Assembly (NCBI GenBank): GCA_963402885.1
Contig: OY727094.1
Coordinates: 5,334,501 to 5,398,500 of the forward strand
Length of the DNA stretch: 64,000 bases
Reading direction: 5' to 3'
Source: Antedon bifida
Lineage: Eukaryota; Echinodermata; Crinoidea; Comatulida; Antedonidae
Shown here: positions 15,123 through 30,100 of the stretch, in pieces
Layout of the letters: every line of letters starts with the position of its first letter
Position numbering within the stretch: position 1 is the stretch's first letter
Made by a program: the position numbers and the translations under genes
Notes under the pieces: model-generated
Told to the model about the DNA's origin: nothing
What the model saw: the letters and a program-made list of their open reading frames with translations, nothing else
Databases searched by the model: none

Positions 15123-18100
15123 GTAAAAATAGTTCACTATTTTCTAGTGATGTTTCTTTATGTTTTCATAGAGTGCATGCTTGAATGAACAAAAAGAAAA
15201 GAATTTCAATTACGGAGGAACACATATTGAGGGGACACCTTTGAGGCTTTGAGACTCAATTAGCAAAGTGTCCCCTTCTAGAGGGTTGGCCATAGTGTTA
15301 AACACAATAGGACCCATATTAAGGGGACACCTTTTGGACTCTATACAAAGTGTCCTCTTCATAGGTGTTGGTCATAGTGTTAAACATGTAAAACCCATAT
15401 TAAGGGGACACCTTTGGGACTCTATACAAAGTGTCCTCTTCATAGGTGTTGGTCATAGTGTTAAACATGTAAAACTCATATTAAGGGGACATCTTTGGGA
15501 CTCTATACAAAATGTCCTCTTCCATCTACTGTAGTGTAATTTGCTACAAAAACAATGGAAGCTGTGGTACAGTAAGTCTAGTAGTGCTGTAGTTGTAGTA
15601 GCTACTCTACAGTACACCTACATTGCTCTATATATTCCAGCAATTTTGTTTAGAATAAATCATTTTTTGACAGGTAAAAATAAGTTACCTCTAATACTTA
15701 GACAACATGGTAAAATGTCAAACCCTATTGTTTTCTTTTTATAATATTACAGTCCACAAACTATATTCAAATAATACACAATGTTATTTAATTAATTAAC
15801 AATATTGTAGTTGGTAAAACACAAAAGATTAAACACTGAGATTTATAATTCGCGCATGAACGAGCAAACCAAAAGGGCGTCGGTTTGATACGTAATTGAC
15901 AGTGCGACAGTCTGACGACTAATTAAACTTGTTGGTATTATACCATAGACCTCAACATTTAAGTTTGTCAATATTATTATTGGGTTAACCGATTCTGTTG
16001 GAATATAATTTGTTCAGAATATTATTAGCCTAGTATCATCATATCTGTAATATACAGTGAAACATGTGACATATGTGGCAACTGTATCATAGACCATAAG
16101 CCTAACCCGAACTTAACATAATACATGTGCCACATATGTGACACCGTATTACAGATTTTGCCATAATACTTAAAAAATTATACATGTATCATATGTGGCA
16201 ACTGTACAGTATCATAGACCATATAAGCCTAACCCTGAACTTAACATAATACAGGTGCCACATATGTGACATGGTATTACAGACTTTGCCATGATACTTT
16301 ACAAATTATCTGTGGAGATACAGTATGAATCAGGTGATTACACTGTACAATACATAATAATTAATATCAGGAAAATTTTTCTTGTCAATGTCACATGATG
16401 TTTGCTATAATTGTAAAATTAATCGTCATTATTTGCCCTTTTATTTATTGTGGTTTTGAGGGGATTACCATTTCAACAAACTAGATTGTTTTGCCAAGGC
16501 TAAATTTTACAATTAACACTCATTAACCTGATTGCTCAATTCAACAGGAACAATATTCTTTAATTTGTTCTTTAGTGATTTTTATTTTAGTATAATTCAA
16601 TGGTTCAATCACCTTTATATTCAATAGTGCGTGCAATAGCTTACAAAATATAACTTGTTGTAGTTGCACAATGATTTTTTGTAATAACACAGTTAACAGT
16701 TTAATACAGTATTTATAATGCAATGTTTCAATTTGTATACCACCATCCCAATGAGCTCATGGCGCTGTTTAAAATACATGCTTCTTCCCTCTGGGTCACG
16801 TTATATTAGTGAGCCTGCCAACTACTGCATGGTGCTCTCACGTCTATCCAATCCACGGCAGTGCTGTATGAGCTAGTACACCAGGATATAACCTCCTACT
16901 CGTCTAAAAAAAGACAATGTTGACAAAGTCACCTGACCTTAAACCACCACTTTTTTCTGTTTATTTGAAGAAAAAAAAATTATTTAAAGGTACATACAAA
17001 CTTGTTAATAACTAAAAAAAATCACCATGAAGTTTGAAACATACTTTAAAATGGCATGCTAAATTGAAATGAACAATTATTATTTTTATTATTCCACTCT
17101 TTAATGGCAGCTATAATTAGTATGTAGAGTAGTTATTATTATAACAAACTAATTAAATATTTAGTATTATTATAGTTGCAATGGTTCTAAGGTAGTGTTG
17201 CTTGACACTCAGCCAGTACATTAATCATTGATTTAAACATTATTTTCGCTTTTGACACGCAACTATAAAAGTCAGTATAAATATGAACCGAACTTAGAGT
17301 TATTGTTACAGCCATCAAGATGTACTTTACAGTGCTGAATTTATCAATGTTTTTGAAAGTCAAGATCAAGATACAGTAGAATATAAAGTGCCTTAAAGTT
17401 GAAAAAAACTGAGGCTAAAATGTCTTTTTATTTATCCTATTAAAATAAGAATTTAAAATAAACACACACAAATATTTGAGAATAGTAGTAGCCTACAGTA
17501 ATAGTAATACGTAATTTTGAAAACTGAAAGGTTTCAATGCTCCCTTTCTGTATCTTTAATGTAACACATTTATTATTTAATATTTTTTGTTTCAATCATG
17601 AAACATTATGTTCACAGATTATCTGTTCACAACATTTAGTTAAAATTTGAAATTTCTAGTTTATTAATTTATTCATTGCAAAAATAATTCTAATAGGTTT
17701 TTATTATTTAACATTTTAATATCACTTTATAATTAAAGGTTTAGCATGTGAATTTTAGAAATTAATTATTGATCCAAATTACCTCCTAAAATGTTTCTAG
17801 ACTGATTGATTCGCAATATTTTGTTCATAATGTGTTTTTATTTTATTGTCTTTATATTTTGCGGGTTAATAAACTTCAATTCATTTTCACTGACAATCGA
17901 TGTACTATTAGATTCAATATTACAATTTTATAGGATTAGTGACAATACAATCTTTGAACTACCAAGTAAAATTAGGTCAAAATTAAAATAATAAAACCTA
18001 TAAACTTAGATCAATACTATTTTCAAAGGTTGGATTTAAAACAACCTGTAAAAAATGAACAATTTCATCCAATATTGAATGTGATATTTTGTTGTTATAA

Positions 18101-21100
18101 GTGAATTGATAATCAGTGAAAATTATAATTTTCGTACAAATAAATTTGTACTAATGATCAAGGGCTCATTATGATCATTTAAATATATCATTGATCATCA
18201 TGTGACCTTGGTAGCCTAGCAACAATAGAAACTAAATGAGAGAGTTTTCCAGTAATTCCTTTCTTTCATTGCATCTGACTCTCTGAGTGGGAAAGAAGAA
18301 TCATCATTTTCACTGTTGTCGTACAATGTTTTATTAATCGCTGGCTTAATCGATGTATAGCAACATTATTGTTCTGAATTTGTCAATTGAGATTTTTAAT
18401 GTTACACAATATGTCTGAAAAGAATAATTATGCAATATTAATGATGCTAGACTCGTGTCTGTTTTTAAAATATTGTGTCTCCTGTTTGTAGGAAATACAT
18501 AATTCAATACAATACAATGTAATTACTATGCATGTGTATTTCAACAAAATTAATCGATGAGAAATTACAAAAAGGTATAAAAATTAAATTTATACCCCTG
18601 CTCCAATCATTCTTTCTCATCTGACATCCTTTACCGGTAAATGTTAATGCTGTACATTACGCTGCCCTCGTTAACCATACTCGTGTAAGTTTTAGCGGCT
18701 GGAGGAAACTTCTAATTCTATGGCTATTCAATCTTTCGTTGACGGCGCCAAATATTGATATTAATAATATTTTTAAAAACAATCCTTTTTTTGCGATTTT
18801 TATTATAAAAATAATAAGTACATTTTTTTTTAAATTGGAGGCAGGCCAAAATTTCGGGGAGTGGTCGGTATTGTTTTTATATGTGGCATTATCTGAGAAG
18901 CCTAGTCTACAGCCAGATGAGAATTAATAATGGCCAAGGAATGCCTTCAAACCTGTGTCAGTGGTTTGGCTATGGCCTGTCTTAACAGCCAAACACTTGG
19001 CTATACATTACCATAGGTTTTTATGTAGTACACAAGTACACAGTTGATTTTAAGATAATTGTTTTGTTGAATAAAATTTTTGTCACAAGACCGAACTAAA
19101 CCCCAGCGACTTTATTGTGTATGTTCTATGATCTATGCAATCTAGTATTATATTGTCACATGTTTTAATACAAATTGGCGATGCGTGAAATGTTATTCTT
19201 TAATACAAGTACATAATGCTATACATTTGTTATGACTATATAATATTCCAATACCTAGAGATAGAACTATAAATGTATACATACATACAATGCCTACAAT
19301 ACAACAGAAACAGCATACTGTATTATTTATTTATTTATTTTCAATCTTTCTACATAACAAAAAAAAAACATATAAGTATAACAGGGGAGTAGCGGAAAAG
19401 AAAAAGTAATAAAACTGTCATCTTGTGATGTGCTTGACCAATTATAATAATATATTGTTAATAATAAATAATCTATATTATAATAGCACTAACCCAAATG
19501 TGTTGATATATTTATAATTTATTTATATATAAATAAAAGAGCTGTGGTACATTTTAAATTCCCATGTAGCCAGGCCTGCGTTACCCACTTGACTATGTTA
19601 AGACAGCAAATTTGCACCAAAAGTTTTTTAGACCCAATTTAGTTCGTTAATTCTTTGCCATTCTCCATATCACATCAGGTCGTAGAGAGGTCATTTTGAA
19701 TTCACTAATTTGAGGGTGGCAGGGTGCTAGTGACTTTTTATTTGCAAGTTCAGAAAGTACATTCCAGGAGTAAGTAATGACATGGACCCAAAATATTCTC
19801 TGAAAAACAAACTTGTTTCTGTTTTTTTAAATAAAAAATTTACAAACTGTAGTTACAGTACTTCACTTTTATTTTACAGGCTAGGAAAACATTTTCATCC
19901 AGAAATTCAATTGTTAAAATTATTTCATTTCATATTTATTCAAACACATTACACAGTATTAAATTAAACACATAAAAAATATATATTATCCAATATGTAT
20001 GTGGACATTTATTTTGCATTGTCTTTTTTAAAATTATTTATAGTTATTTATACACAACGTTGAATAAATAAAATATTATATGATTCATTATGAATTTATA
20101 GTTTTAGATTTTATTGATTCATTAAAATAATTTATTAGCATCAAATGTCATAGGTCGCATTCATGACATATCTGTGTTACAGTACTACATAAATTCACAA
20201 ACTACCCATAATGCAATTGCAATTATCCGAATTTCCCAGGTGTGTGCACCGTATGATTTATACTGTGTGAATATCATGCGTTACCAGAAATAAAACGCCA
20301 TGTACGACAAACCAGCCGTATTTATAATGATGTAATTGCCACTGGCTCAACACATACTCTAATATAATTTAGTGAAAGTCATAGAACATCGTGATGATGT
20401 GTTTATTAAAATAGAACATAAAATATGTACAGCGATATTGATTAGAGTGTTAATGTTGTTATTTATAGTTCTCATGTACTCTCATGGGGCTTGCTTTTCT
20501 TGCGGTCGAAATACAATGTATAATTGTTTAGTAAAATATTTAATTAATTTTAATGTATATTTTATTTAAATGTTTAATTCTGTATGTGGCAGTTTTCTCA
20601 TTGTTGGATGTAGTAAATAAAAATGAATGCGTTAAATTTACTTATGTCTGGCTGCGACAAATACCAGTTCAGTACTGTACTATGTACCCCATAACAGACA
20701 TCCCGCACCGCGGAGCATATGTGCTGCACATATTCTGGGGTGTGGAACTGATCATGTCGCAGCCATAGATAAACCCTTTGATCTCCAGAGCTCAGCATCC
20801 TGTTAGATTGCCTTGGTATTTTGCTTTAATAAGGTACTCCCAATTTTGCTCAATTCAGTTCAGTGATTTTCTTTCCAAAGCTTTTTACCTGTACAGTACA
20901 TAATGTCTGTGTTTACATCGTCAACAATACAGTTGTTAACTACAACATTGTTAAATCACAGTTCACTTCACAAACAGAAAAAATAGATTGATTTTTTTGT
21001 TGTAGTATATTTTCTTTCTAGAAACTGAGCCAAAGTTTCAGTTGTCACTACAGGCATGTGATCTTGACCAAATTTCCTAAGGGCTAGGTTAGGACAGAGA

Positions 21101-24100
21101 GTTACCATTAAAAGGCTAGAGAGCAATGGATCATTTGGGCTGTGATTACATTGGAGTCCACACTCTAGTTCATTCATGGAGGTATAACATTTTTTTATAC
21201 CTCCATGGTTCATTGTACTGTATAACCTATTTGGGCTAGAATAAACTAGTAAAGGTTTATCAGTTATGTCATGTTACAAAAGTTGTCAAAACAATATTAT
21301 GTAAGATTATACTGATAAAACTCCAAGTAGAAATTGGGAAGCCTTTTGCCATTTTTCCCCTGACTGTTATGGTGTTTTGTAGATACCAGTAGATCACAGG
21401 GACTAGTCTATTCTTCAACCAGGTTAGACCTATCAGAAAATATAATACAATACAATACAGCACAGCATCTAGTATAGTGAATAATATAGCTGTGTATTAG
21501 ATACTGTAGCTAGATGCATTTGTATTCTACCTCTGGCTGAAACTTTGAATACAGAATAATAATAAAGTAGCTCACCACTCTTCCTGCCCCTCTCCCCTTT
21601 TTTTTTATTTCACACATCACGCTACACACCATTATCCAGTGATAAGAATCACCTGATGTTGCATCCAGTCAGTCCTCATCTCTTTCGCGGTGATTGCTCT
21701 TGATTAATTTTACTCATCCATCGAAGCATATGTGATGTACCTTTTAGGATGTAATTAATCTAGTAGTACATGGTAACTTGACTGAGAGAGCGACTGATGC
21801 ATATTGACATTAATAATTATAGTACAACATATTGATAATGTTAATGGAAATATGTGATAACAATGCACTTTTTCACAAACTATAATACAGATATAGTTTA
21901 TACATGTTATAAACACATGTTGTTTTTTTAAATATTTTTTTTATATTTTTTATATCTTTGTCACTGAATGAAAGAATCAATAAAAGTGGGCTACACCCAC
22001 AAAAGAGAAAAAAAAACCATAATTAATTAATATACAGTAGAAGATCTCCTTTGCAACATCCCTATTTAGGGTGCGCCCCTTTCAAGGTACACTTTCCCGT
22101 GAAACAAACAAGGAGAAATACTATTACCACTATTCAGGGGGAACCCCAATCAAGGAGACAATTTTTTGGTCCTAAAAGTGTCCCCTTATAAGGATTCTAC
22201 TGTAGTTTATATAATCAGTAATATAAGTTGTTTACAACACTAGAAATTATGTGTTAAACATGTGGCCATTTCAATCCCTTTAACAGCCTGTTAGGTGCAT
22301 TATGTAGGGCATCATATATGTTACATTCTCTTATTCTCTCAACCGACCACTCAATTAACAGAAAACCACTTACGTATTAATGAATATATAGCTCTAAGTT
22401 TAGATTTATTGTCGCGCATTCACAAACGGATCTCGAGGGTTTTCATCGGAAAGTTTTACAACTGATTGTGTCTAATCTAAAGGTTAATATGATAGGATTG
22501 CTGCGAGTTCTTCATTTCAGAATATTTTCATTAAAGACTTGGAACTTTATATTTTGAAATTGATATGACTAATGTATCCTAGGTAAGTAGTTGGTTGTTT
22601 GATGATAGGTTACGGTGTATTAAGCTGTATCTACACTATCAAACTTTATGTGACAAAAAAAGTGTGATGTGCTCATATGGACATGATGATGTCATATCAC
22701 TACCCTATTTGGGCATATCACTACCATACTTGGGCACATCATATTATTTTGTCAAAGTAATTTGATAGTGTAGACAGAGCTTTAGGATGATACTGTTGTA
22801 GGTAACATAGATAGCGTTGTATGCCTACTGTAGCTTTTACTTTTTAATAATCAATCTTCAAGAAGAATTTCTGTTGTTATTTTATAATGATGATGGACAA
22901 ATAAAGCATTTCAGTATTCAGTATTCAGTACCTTGATACCAACAATCCTACTCGTCAAGAGCATACTTGCCAACACTTCCCCGCCTTCCGAAATTGATTA
23001 TTTTCCCCCGAAAATCTGGACAATTTAGGCCTAGGCTAGTTAGCCACTCCACCATCAGAAAATAGTATATAAAAGAAAAAATCAAACCAGATGTAAAAGT
23101 ATGTATAATGTAAGATATGAATCCATGGGAACAATATTGGAGTAAAGCCAACGAGGCTAGAAATTCAAAAAATGAATTTGAAATCTTCAATGAAAATCAT
23201 TTTTGTAATAATAAAAATATATATATAGTAAAATGATACCTTGTACTTTTGGGAATGATAAGATGATGCCTCAGACAATTTGTCTTCCTGCATCACATGC
23301 CTCGCTGCCTTGCACTTCTTACCCATTCAATGTGTGTGTACTGTAGAACTGGGAAAGAGTGTTTGAGCACCAATAAAACAATCATTTCCAATCTGCCCCA
23401 CAACCATCCTAAACCCTCACTCATCTTGTACCCTTACCCACCGTATACTATCACCCACCCTTGTACCCCACCCACCCTATATCCTCACCCACCCTATACC
23501 CTAACCCACCTTATACCCTTGCCCACCACCTTATATCCTCACCCACCCTAAACCCTATACCCTCACCCACCCTATACCCTTACCATTACAAGAGTACCAA
23601 CCAATTATCTGGGGTGAAGACAACCTACTTAGATAGGACATCTGGCCATACAGTAAAGTAAACAAATTGTTAACAGCAAGATCAGCAGACCAAAACGTAT
23701 ATTTACCCAACAACATTTTTATCTCTGTATTTACCTAATAATAATTGTTATTTGAATTATCAATCACCGAGATCAAGACTTTTACCTTTGGACTATATAT
23801 TGTGTATAAACCTACGTCCCCACAGTAGGTCTATACAGTACCTTTGTTTGTGATGTACCCAGTGGACCAGTATATTCCAGTCTTGTCTATGCCTGCAGAC
23901 AATACTTTGCAAACCATTAAGATCATTTATGGTCTCAAGATATTTGAGTGATAATATTTTCAAATTATTTCTATATTATTAAGGTATGTATAGATTCTTG
24001 AAATTTTGAGAAGGTATAAGTGATGAAAACTGCTTGGTGGATCTAATTAAAACGTGTGGTGATAAATATAATGTTCACATGACTGTAACTATTATAGCGG

Positions 24101-27100
24101 TGATAATTTTATTAAGTTCACATGACTATATTATGTATACTGTTGAGTCAGTTTATCATCACTAAATTCGATGTATGAAAAGTACTGATTAATTGATTAA
24201 ATGTAAATTTATAATGAGCAAATCATAATTAAGGAGATAGCTTTTATTGCCTGTCCCCTGAGGACAATATTTCCTATGTATAACTCTTACGAGAAATATT
24301 AAATGAAACTACTCATCACACTCTAAATAAATATTTAGTTGTTCATGAACTCTGCAACAAGTAATTAATAGTCATGTTGTAAAAATAAAATATTTACTGT
24401 AAGGCCGGAAAAAAATGTATATACTTGTTACGCATCACCTCTCTGATTTTCGAGTTTTAAAAATATATTTCAGGCTTGACCATGTCATGGAGAAATAGAT
24501 AGTTATTCTCTATGACCATACCATGTTTATTTTATTATGATCATTTTGAAAAATGATCCCACTGCAATAAAATAGTAAGCAAACTAACCTGTGGTCCTCC
24601 TACACATCCTTTAATTGAAGGAATACTATTTTATTACACATTTTTATTGTACTGTACGTATATTTGTATTGCCATGTCATGTGTAGAATATCACCTGGAT
24701 GGAATGTGTTTAAAATATCTTAAATTAAGTGGTTTGGAATGTAGGGAGCTATTGCAACAGAGTAGGCGTCTACTGTACATGGTTTCGTATATTAAATTAA
24801 ATGCAGTAGTTGTGTAGTAGAATATACACTAAATATTGACCCATATTTTTCAGAGGAAAAGTTTTAAATATACTATCTTGTCTGTGAATTTCCTTTCAAA
24901 AAATTGATTGACCTAAAGCAACAATATTGTAAAGTGGTCCTTTTAATCATTGCAAACCATGAAAGCCAGTGGCGTAATGGTCGGGCATACTCTTATAAGT
25001 TCAAATCTTGCATAAGGTGACTTTTTAATATCCTGTCAGTGTCATATAAACATTTTTTTTTTTTAACTTTAAACTTTTTAAAGAATAATTGTTATCCCTT
25101 ATTTTGAATATATACTGTACTTTATTAAATATTATTTAGAATTTAGGAGTGCTAATAATAATTTTTTTTTCTAAAATCACTTCCTTTTGTAAGTGTCTTG
25201 TCAGTGTGCCTGTCCGTCCCAAAGGAAGGCTCTCTGGTATATTTCTATTTTTTTCAGATGATTAATCCTATCTTGTAGCATTTCCTGTCTTTTAATCATT
25301 ACCGTTTATCTATGTCATGTAACAAAAATGATGAAAAGTTCAAATCTATGTCTTTAAAGACCCCTTCCCTGCAATTTTGGCCGTTTTTTGGAAAATAATA
25401 CATATATATCACTTTAAAAACATTAAACCATGTCATTCCTTGTCTTAAATGTACGTTTTATGGTAAATTATGATAAAAAGTGAGAAACAATGCACTACCT
25501 AAGTAGCTCGCGGCGATCGACCTCTCGTGGACGGTCTTAGGCCTAGCCTAGCTAGGCTTAGTTTTGTAGGCCTAGCTGGTAAACATCGGTAACGTACGAA
25601 CATCGTACGCTAGCTATATACCTAGCCTGACGTTGTATAGTTGCTGCATTAATTGTCTTTCTATTTTTGCCAGACTCCGTTGATACAAATTGGAGAAAAC
25701 CCGGTATTTTCGCTGAAAAGTTAGGAGTCTTCCATTTGTTTTGGCCTCACGATCGATCGAAAAGTGGGCGAATTACAGGTGAAAAACAAACATATCAATC
25801 CGCGCGCAATGCATTTTGGGATTTATAGCGGGCCGCTATAATTATTAGAATCGACTTATTTTTCACATTTTTAACCGTTTAAAGACGAAAAAAGTTATCG
25901 CAATAGGACCATATAGTATTATTTTTACATTAAATATAGTTTGTGATCTTAAATTAGATCTAAAAAACGTTGGGAAGGGGGCTTTAAGCTCTATCTACAC
26001 TATCAAACTTCTGACAAAAAAGTGTGATATGCCCAAATATGGTAGTGATATGACATCATCGTATTCATATATGGGCACATCACATTTTTTTTTGTCACAT
26101 AAAGTTTTACAATGAGCTTTACAGAGCTTTACAATGTACTATACACTATATCTACAAGCTGGTAGCCAGTGTGTTCGTTGGATGGAACCCCTCCCCCTTT
26201 TTCCTGAAAGTGCCCTTTTCAAAGTAGCGAAATAATACAAACCTAACATATTTCATTTGTATGTTACAAACTGTTTTCTTGTTATTTGTAGGACCACCGA
26301 AAAACATCAAGAACACATGGTAACTTGCAACGTCCAACATCCCTTATAACGACGACGCCTTGTGATCATGACCTCATTGACCTCGAAGGTGAATACGTTG
26401 AACCGAACGAGTATTTAGGAGATAATATAATGGCTACAAGAAAGAAAAACAATTTATCCGGCAATTGCAATAAAAATAATAACTCTACCGTGAACACAGA
26501 CACTATGTATAACATACGTGGATTCCAAACGGACGATTCCCAACGATCGTTGATCGATCAAATGGATGCGGGGACAGAGCCGGAAGCAAGTTTCCACGAT
26601 CAGCCGCATCGTGTGGCGTCATTGGTGAACCATTTGGAAAAGCATCAAATATTTCAGGAAGGTGGTGGAAGACGTAGTAGCCCGCAGATGATGGGTGAGA
26701 ATTATAGGACAGGTACGGGCCAATTCACAAGGTCATCGGACAACTCATCTGAATCATCCATAAAATGGTGTGAAAATGAACAATACGTTGGTAAGTTTTC
26801 TTTTTTGACAAGGCAGAAGTGCTATCTGTCCATAGGCAAATTCTGTAATACAGTGTAACATATGTATCACATATGATGCTTGTTTTTAAACCTTACAGGT
26901 ATACATGCGCCATCTGATACATACAGTAGTAGACTCATTTTGCTGCTAGTGAAAAAGGGTTCAAACAAACCCCCTTTTCAAACTAGCAGCAAAATTGCTA
27001 CCATGCCAAACTCATGACAATTTTTCTCAATGGTACCTAGCTAGTAGGGAAATTTCATCTACACGGAGGCCTAAATGTTGTTTGTGAGACAAATTTAACT

Positions 27101-30100
27101 TCTAATTTTGAATTCTTAATAAATTGTTGATTGTATTGAAAAAAATGACCATTTTAAAATAAATGTTTATTGAAACTTGGAAACTTGACAATGATCTTTT
27201 CTTCTGTAGCCATCTCCTCCTTGTTCTTCAATTTTCTCCTTCTTCCTCCTCCCCCAGTCCCATAGTTACCCCTTTTAGGGGGAAAGAACCCCATGTAACC
27301 ATCCAGGGCTTGGACTCTACTGTGGTTCAGTGAGCAATGAAGAAAATTGGATTTGAACGCTATAATCATGCTGATGAATAACAGAAGGAAATGTTTGTAG
27401 TCAAGTAAATAACAACATCCTTGCACCTGATTGGTCACACAATATTTTAAAAGTGTAAAACATTATGCGTTCTTTTATTGCCATGTTGTATGAATGAATC
27501 GTGCGTTCATTTTATGTTCTATTGTGCCATGTTAATGGCCAATAATTAGGAAGGTTTATTAGCACTGAATTATATTAGGTATTGTAAACTGAGTTAGTAA
27601 CTACTGTAAATTGATCCTAAATAATTCATAGATCTGCATAACACATCATAATACAGTAATGGTAAGATAATTTCATTTTTGAATGCTTCAAACCATTATT
27701 ATTACTAAATTAAAGTGAAGTATACTGTACTGTTTGAATCCTTAATTTTACATTCAACACCATAAATGAATATTCATGACAATAATGAATATTCATGAAA
27801 ATAATGAATATTCATGAAATGAACCATAATAAACATAGTGAAGTAGTGTATCTTTTTAATCCTTCATTTTAATATTTAACACCAAAATACATGAATATTC
27901 ATTATCATTTAATCATTGAGATATTAAAATGAGGCTTTTGAGATTATGAAATTGGAGACTTCAGTCGGACAGATTTATTTTCAACATCGATTAATTTTCC
28001 TTGTATTTTCACTCAATACAACACAGCATACTGAAATCAATATCTAGCCTTATTAATGCTTAGGAGACTAGTAGAATATATAGTAAATACATGACGAAGG
28101 TGTTTTATATTAATGGACTGAAACTGAAAGGGACAAAAACAAACTTACAATACATACAATCCATAACCATAATGCATTTGATAATATTGTACTAATTGTT
28201 TTGGCACAAACAATCTAGGACCTCAATTGTCAACTATGATATGTCTTGAATCTCTTAAGCTCTGTCTACACTATCAAACTTTATGTGACAAAAAAATCTG
28301 ATGTGCCCATATATTGACATTATGATGTCATCACTACCATAGTTGGGAATAGCATTACCATATTTGGGCATATCACACTTTTTTTGTTAAACTAGTTTGA
28401 TAGTGTAGACAGAGCTTAAAGCGTGGTTCCCACTAGCAACCAATGTAACGCAATGCAGCAACGCATTGGCGCAAAGAGCTGTATTGCATAATCACAAGTG
28501 GGAACCAACAGTGCTGCAAACATCACCGGTTTGATTTCACGAAGGCAGAGGCAGACACAATTATTAGAAGGGCATTCGTATGTTGCGTTATGTTGCGTCG
28601 CTAGTGGGAACCAAGCTTTAGTGGTGCATACAATCCCTAGAGTGCCTCAAACCCTGTTGGCTTCAGCCCTTATTGGTGCATGAATCTCTTTAACAGTGTT
28701 ATGTAGCTAGCCCTTAATCCCTAATGGTGCCTGTAGCTGTAATTGTGCCTGGATCCATAATAGGCCCCTGTGGTCTTAATGATGTCTGCAGAAAATTAAT
28801 GATGCCTGCAACCTGGTTTAGTGTTGCGTGTAGCCTATCATAAGATATAGAATAATGTAATGTTTTATATGCTTCATTAAATAAATGAGTGCAATTATTA
28901 CTCAAACCTTCTGGGACTATCTGAAGAGATTCAGTCTAGATGCCATTCTCTTTATTAACAATACTAAACTGCTCTGCCACTCATAAGTTTAAAATGGAAA
29001 CATGAGACGAAAAATGGTTTATTTTCATTATTTTGTAGGTGGATTTGGTTATATTCCTTCCAACTCTACCGTATTAGCTGAAAGGTTTGATACTTTAAAT
29101 TGTGATGATGGTGATATCTATGATGATGTCGATGTCGATGAAGACGCCCAAGGTATGATTTCCCTTTCTATGTAATTTTAAAGATATAGTACAACCCCTC
29201 ATTTGAGACACCTCTATTCAAGGGACACCATTATTCAGTGGACTCCCCTATTCAAGGGACACCCCTAATCAGCAACACCCCTATTCAGAAACACCCCTAT
29301 TCAAAGAACACCCCTATTCAAGAGAAACCCCTATTCAAGGGACTACCCTATTTACAATAGGAACATCCCTATTCAAGGAACACCCCTATTCAAGAGAAAC
29401 CCCTATTCAAGGGACTACCCTATTTACAGTAGGAACATCCCTATTCAAGGAACACCCCTATTCAATACTTTGTTGGGTCCCGAAGGTGTCCCATTATATA
29501 TTTGTCTCCTTTGGTTGATTTCAGATCCAATATTTTTTTTATTTTTGTGTCTATTTTTATATGAACTTAAATGTTTTTATATGCATCTGTTATTTTCTAC
29601 CTATTGTACCTTCAACCTCAATTAGCAGATTGCAATCAAGTGAATGAAATGAATAAATGAATAAAATCATTGACCACTAAAGCTAGATTATAACGCTGTT
29701 TTTTTTTAGGTATCTTCATTGATGATGATTGGTTGTATGAAGACCTGATGCTGCAAGATGAAGATGAAGTGCCAATGGTGGATGAATCTGACTCTTCTTG
29801 GAGCTCAAATGAATGGGATTCCTTCTCCGATGATAGTGATGATAATGACATGGTATGTATTTCACTTGCCCAATTTACTGGCCCAATTTACTAGCCCACA
29901 TTCTCACAAGGTTAGGTGCCAATGGTGGATGAATCTGACTCCTCTTGGAGCTCAAATGAATGGGATTCCTTCTCTGATGATAGGGATGATAATGACATGG
30001 TATGTATATCACTTGCCCAATTTACTGGCCCACATTCTCACAAGATGAGGTGCCAATGGTGGATGAATCTGACTCCTCTTGGAGCTTAAATGAATGGGAT

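Larger units (their letters stand above)
15541..26291. other. ARHGEF10 intron 1 (remainder): AT-rich with scattered repeats
   Basis: This 10.7-kb stretch holds the repeats listed at 16030-16310, 20638-20818, 22033-22204, 22622-22783, 23425-23585, 24966-25030, 25356-25984 and 25985-26130, plus a small hairpin at 21175-21207 (CATGGAGGTATAA opposite TTATACCTCCATG). I see nothing supportable in 16320-20600. Confidence 0.5.

Noticed and set aside
23425..23585. Telomere-like CCCTAA words
   Set aside because: Only isolated CCCTAAC words occur within a 17-bp minisatellite; there is no regular TTAGGG tract.
23297..23661. Proline/tyrosine-rich frames
   Set aside because: They are translations of a CCCACCCTATACCCT minisatellite.
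26325..26858. 177-codon frame taken as a single-exon gene
   Set aside because: It is exon 2 of ARHGEF10: it is preceded by an acceptor and by eleven more in-frame codons and is cut by a GTAAGT donor at 26791.
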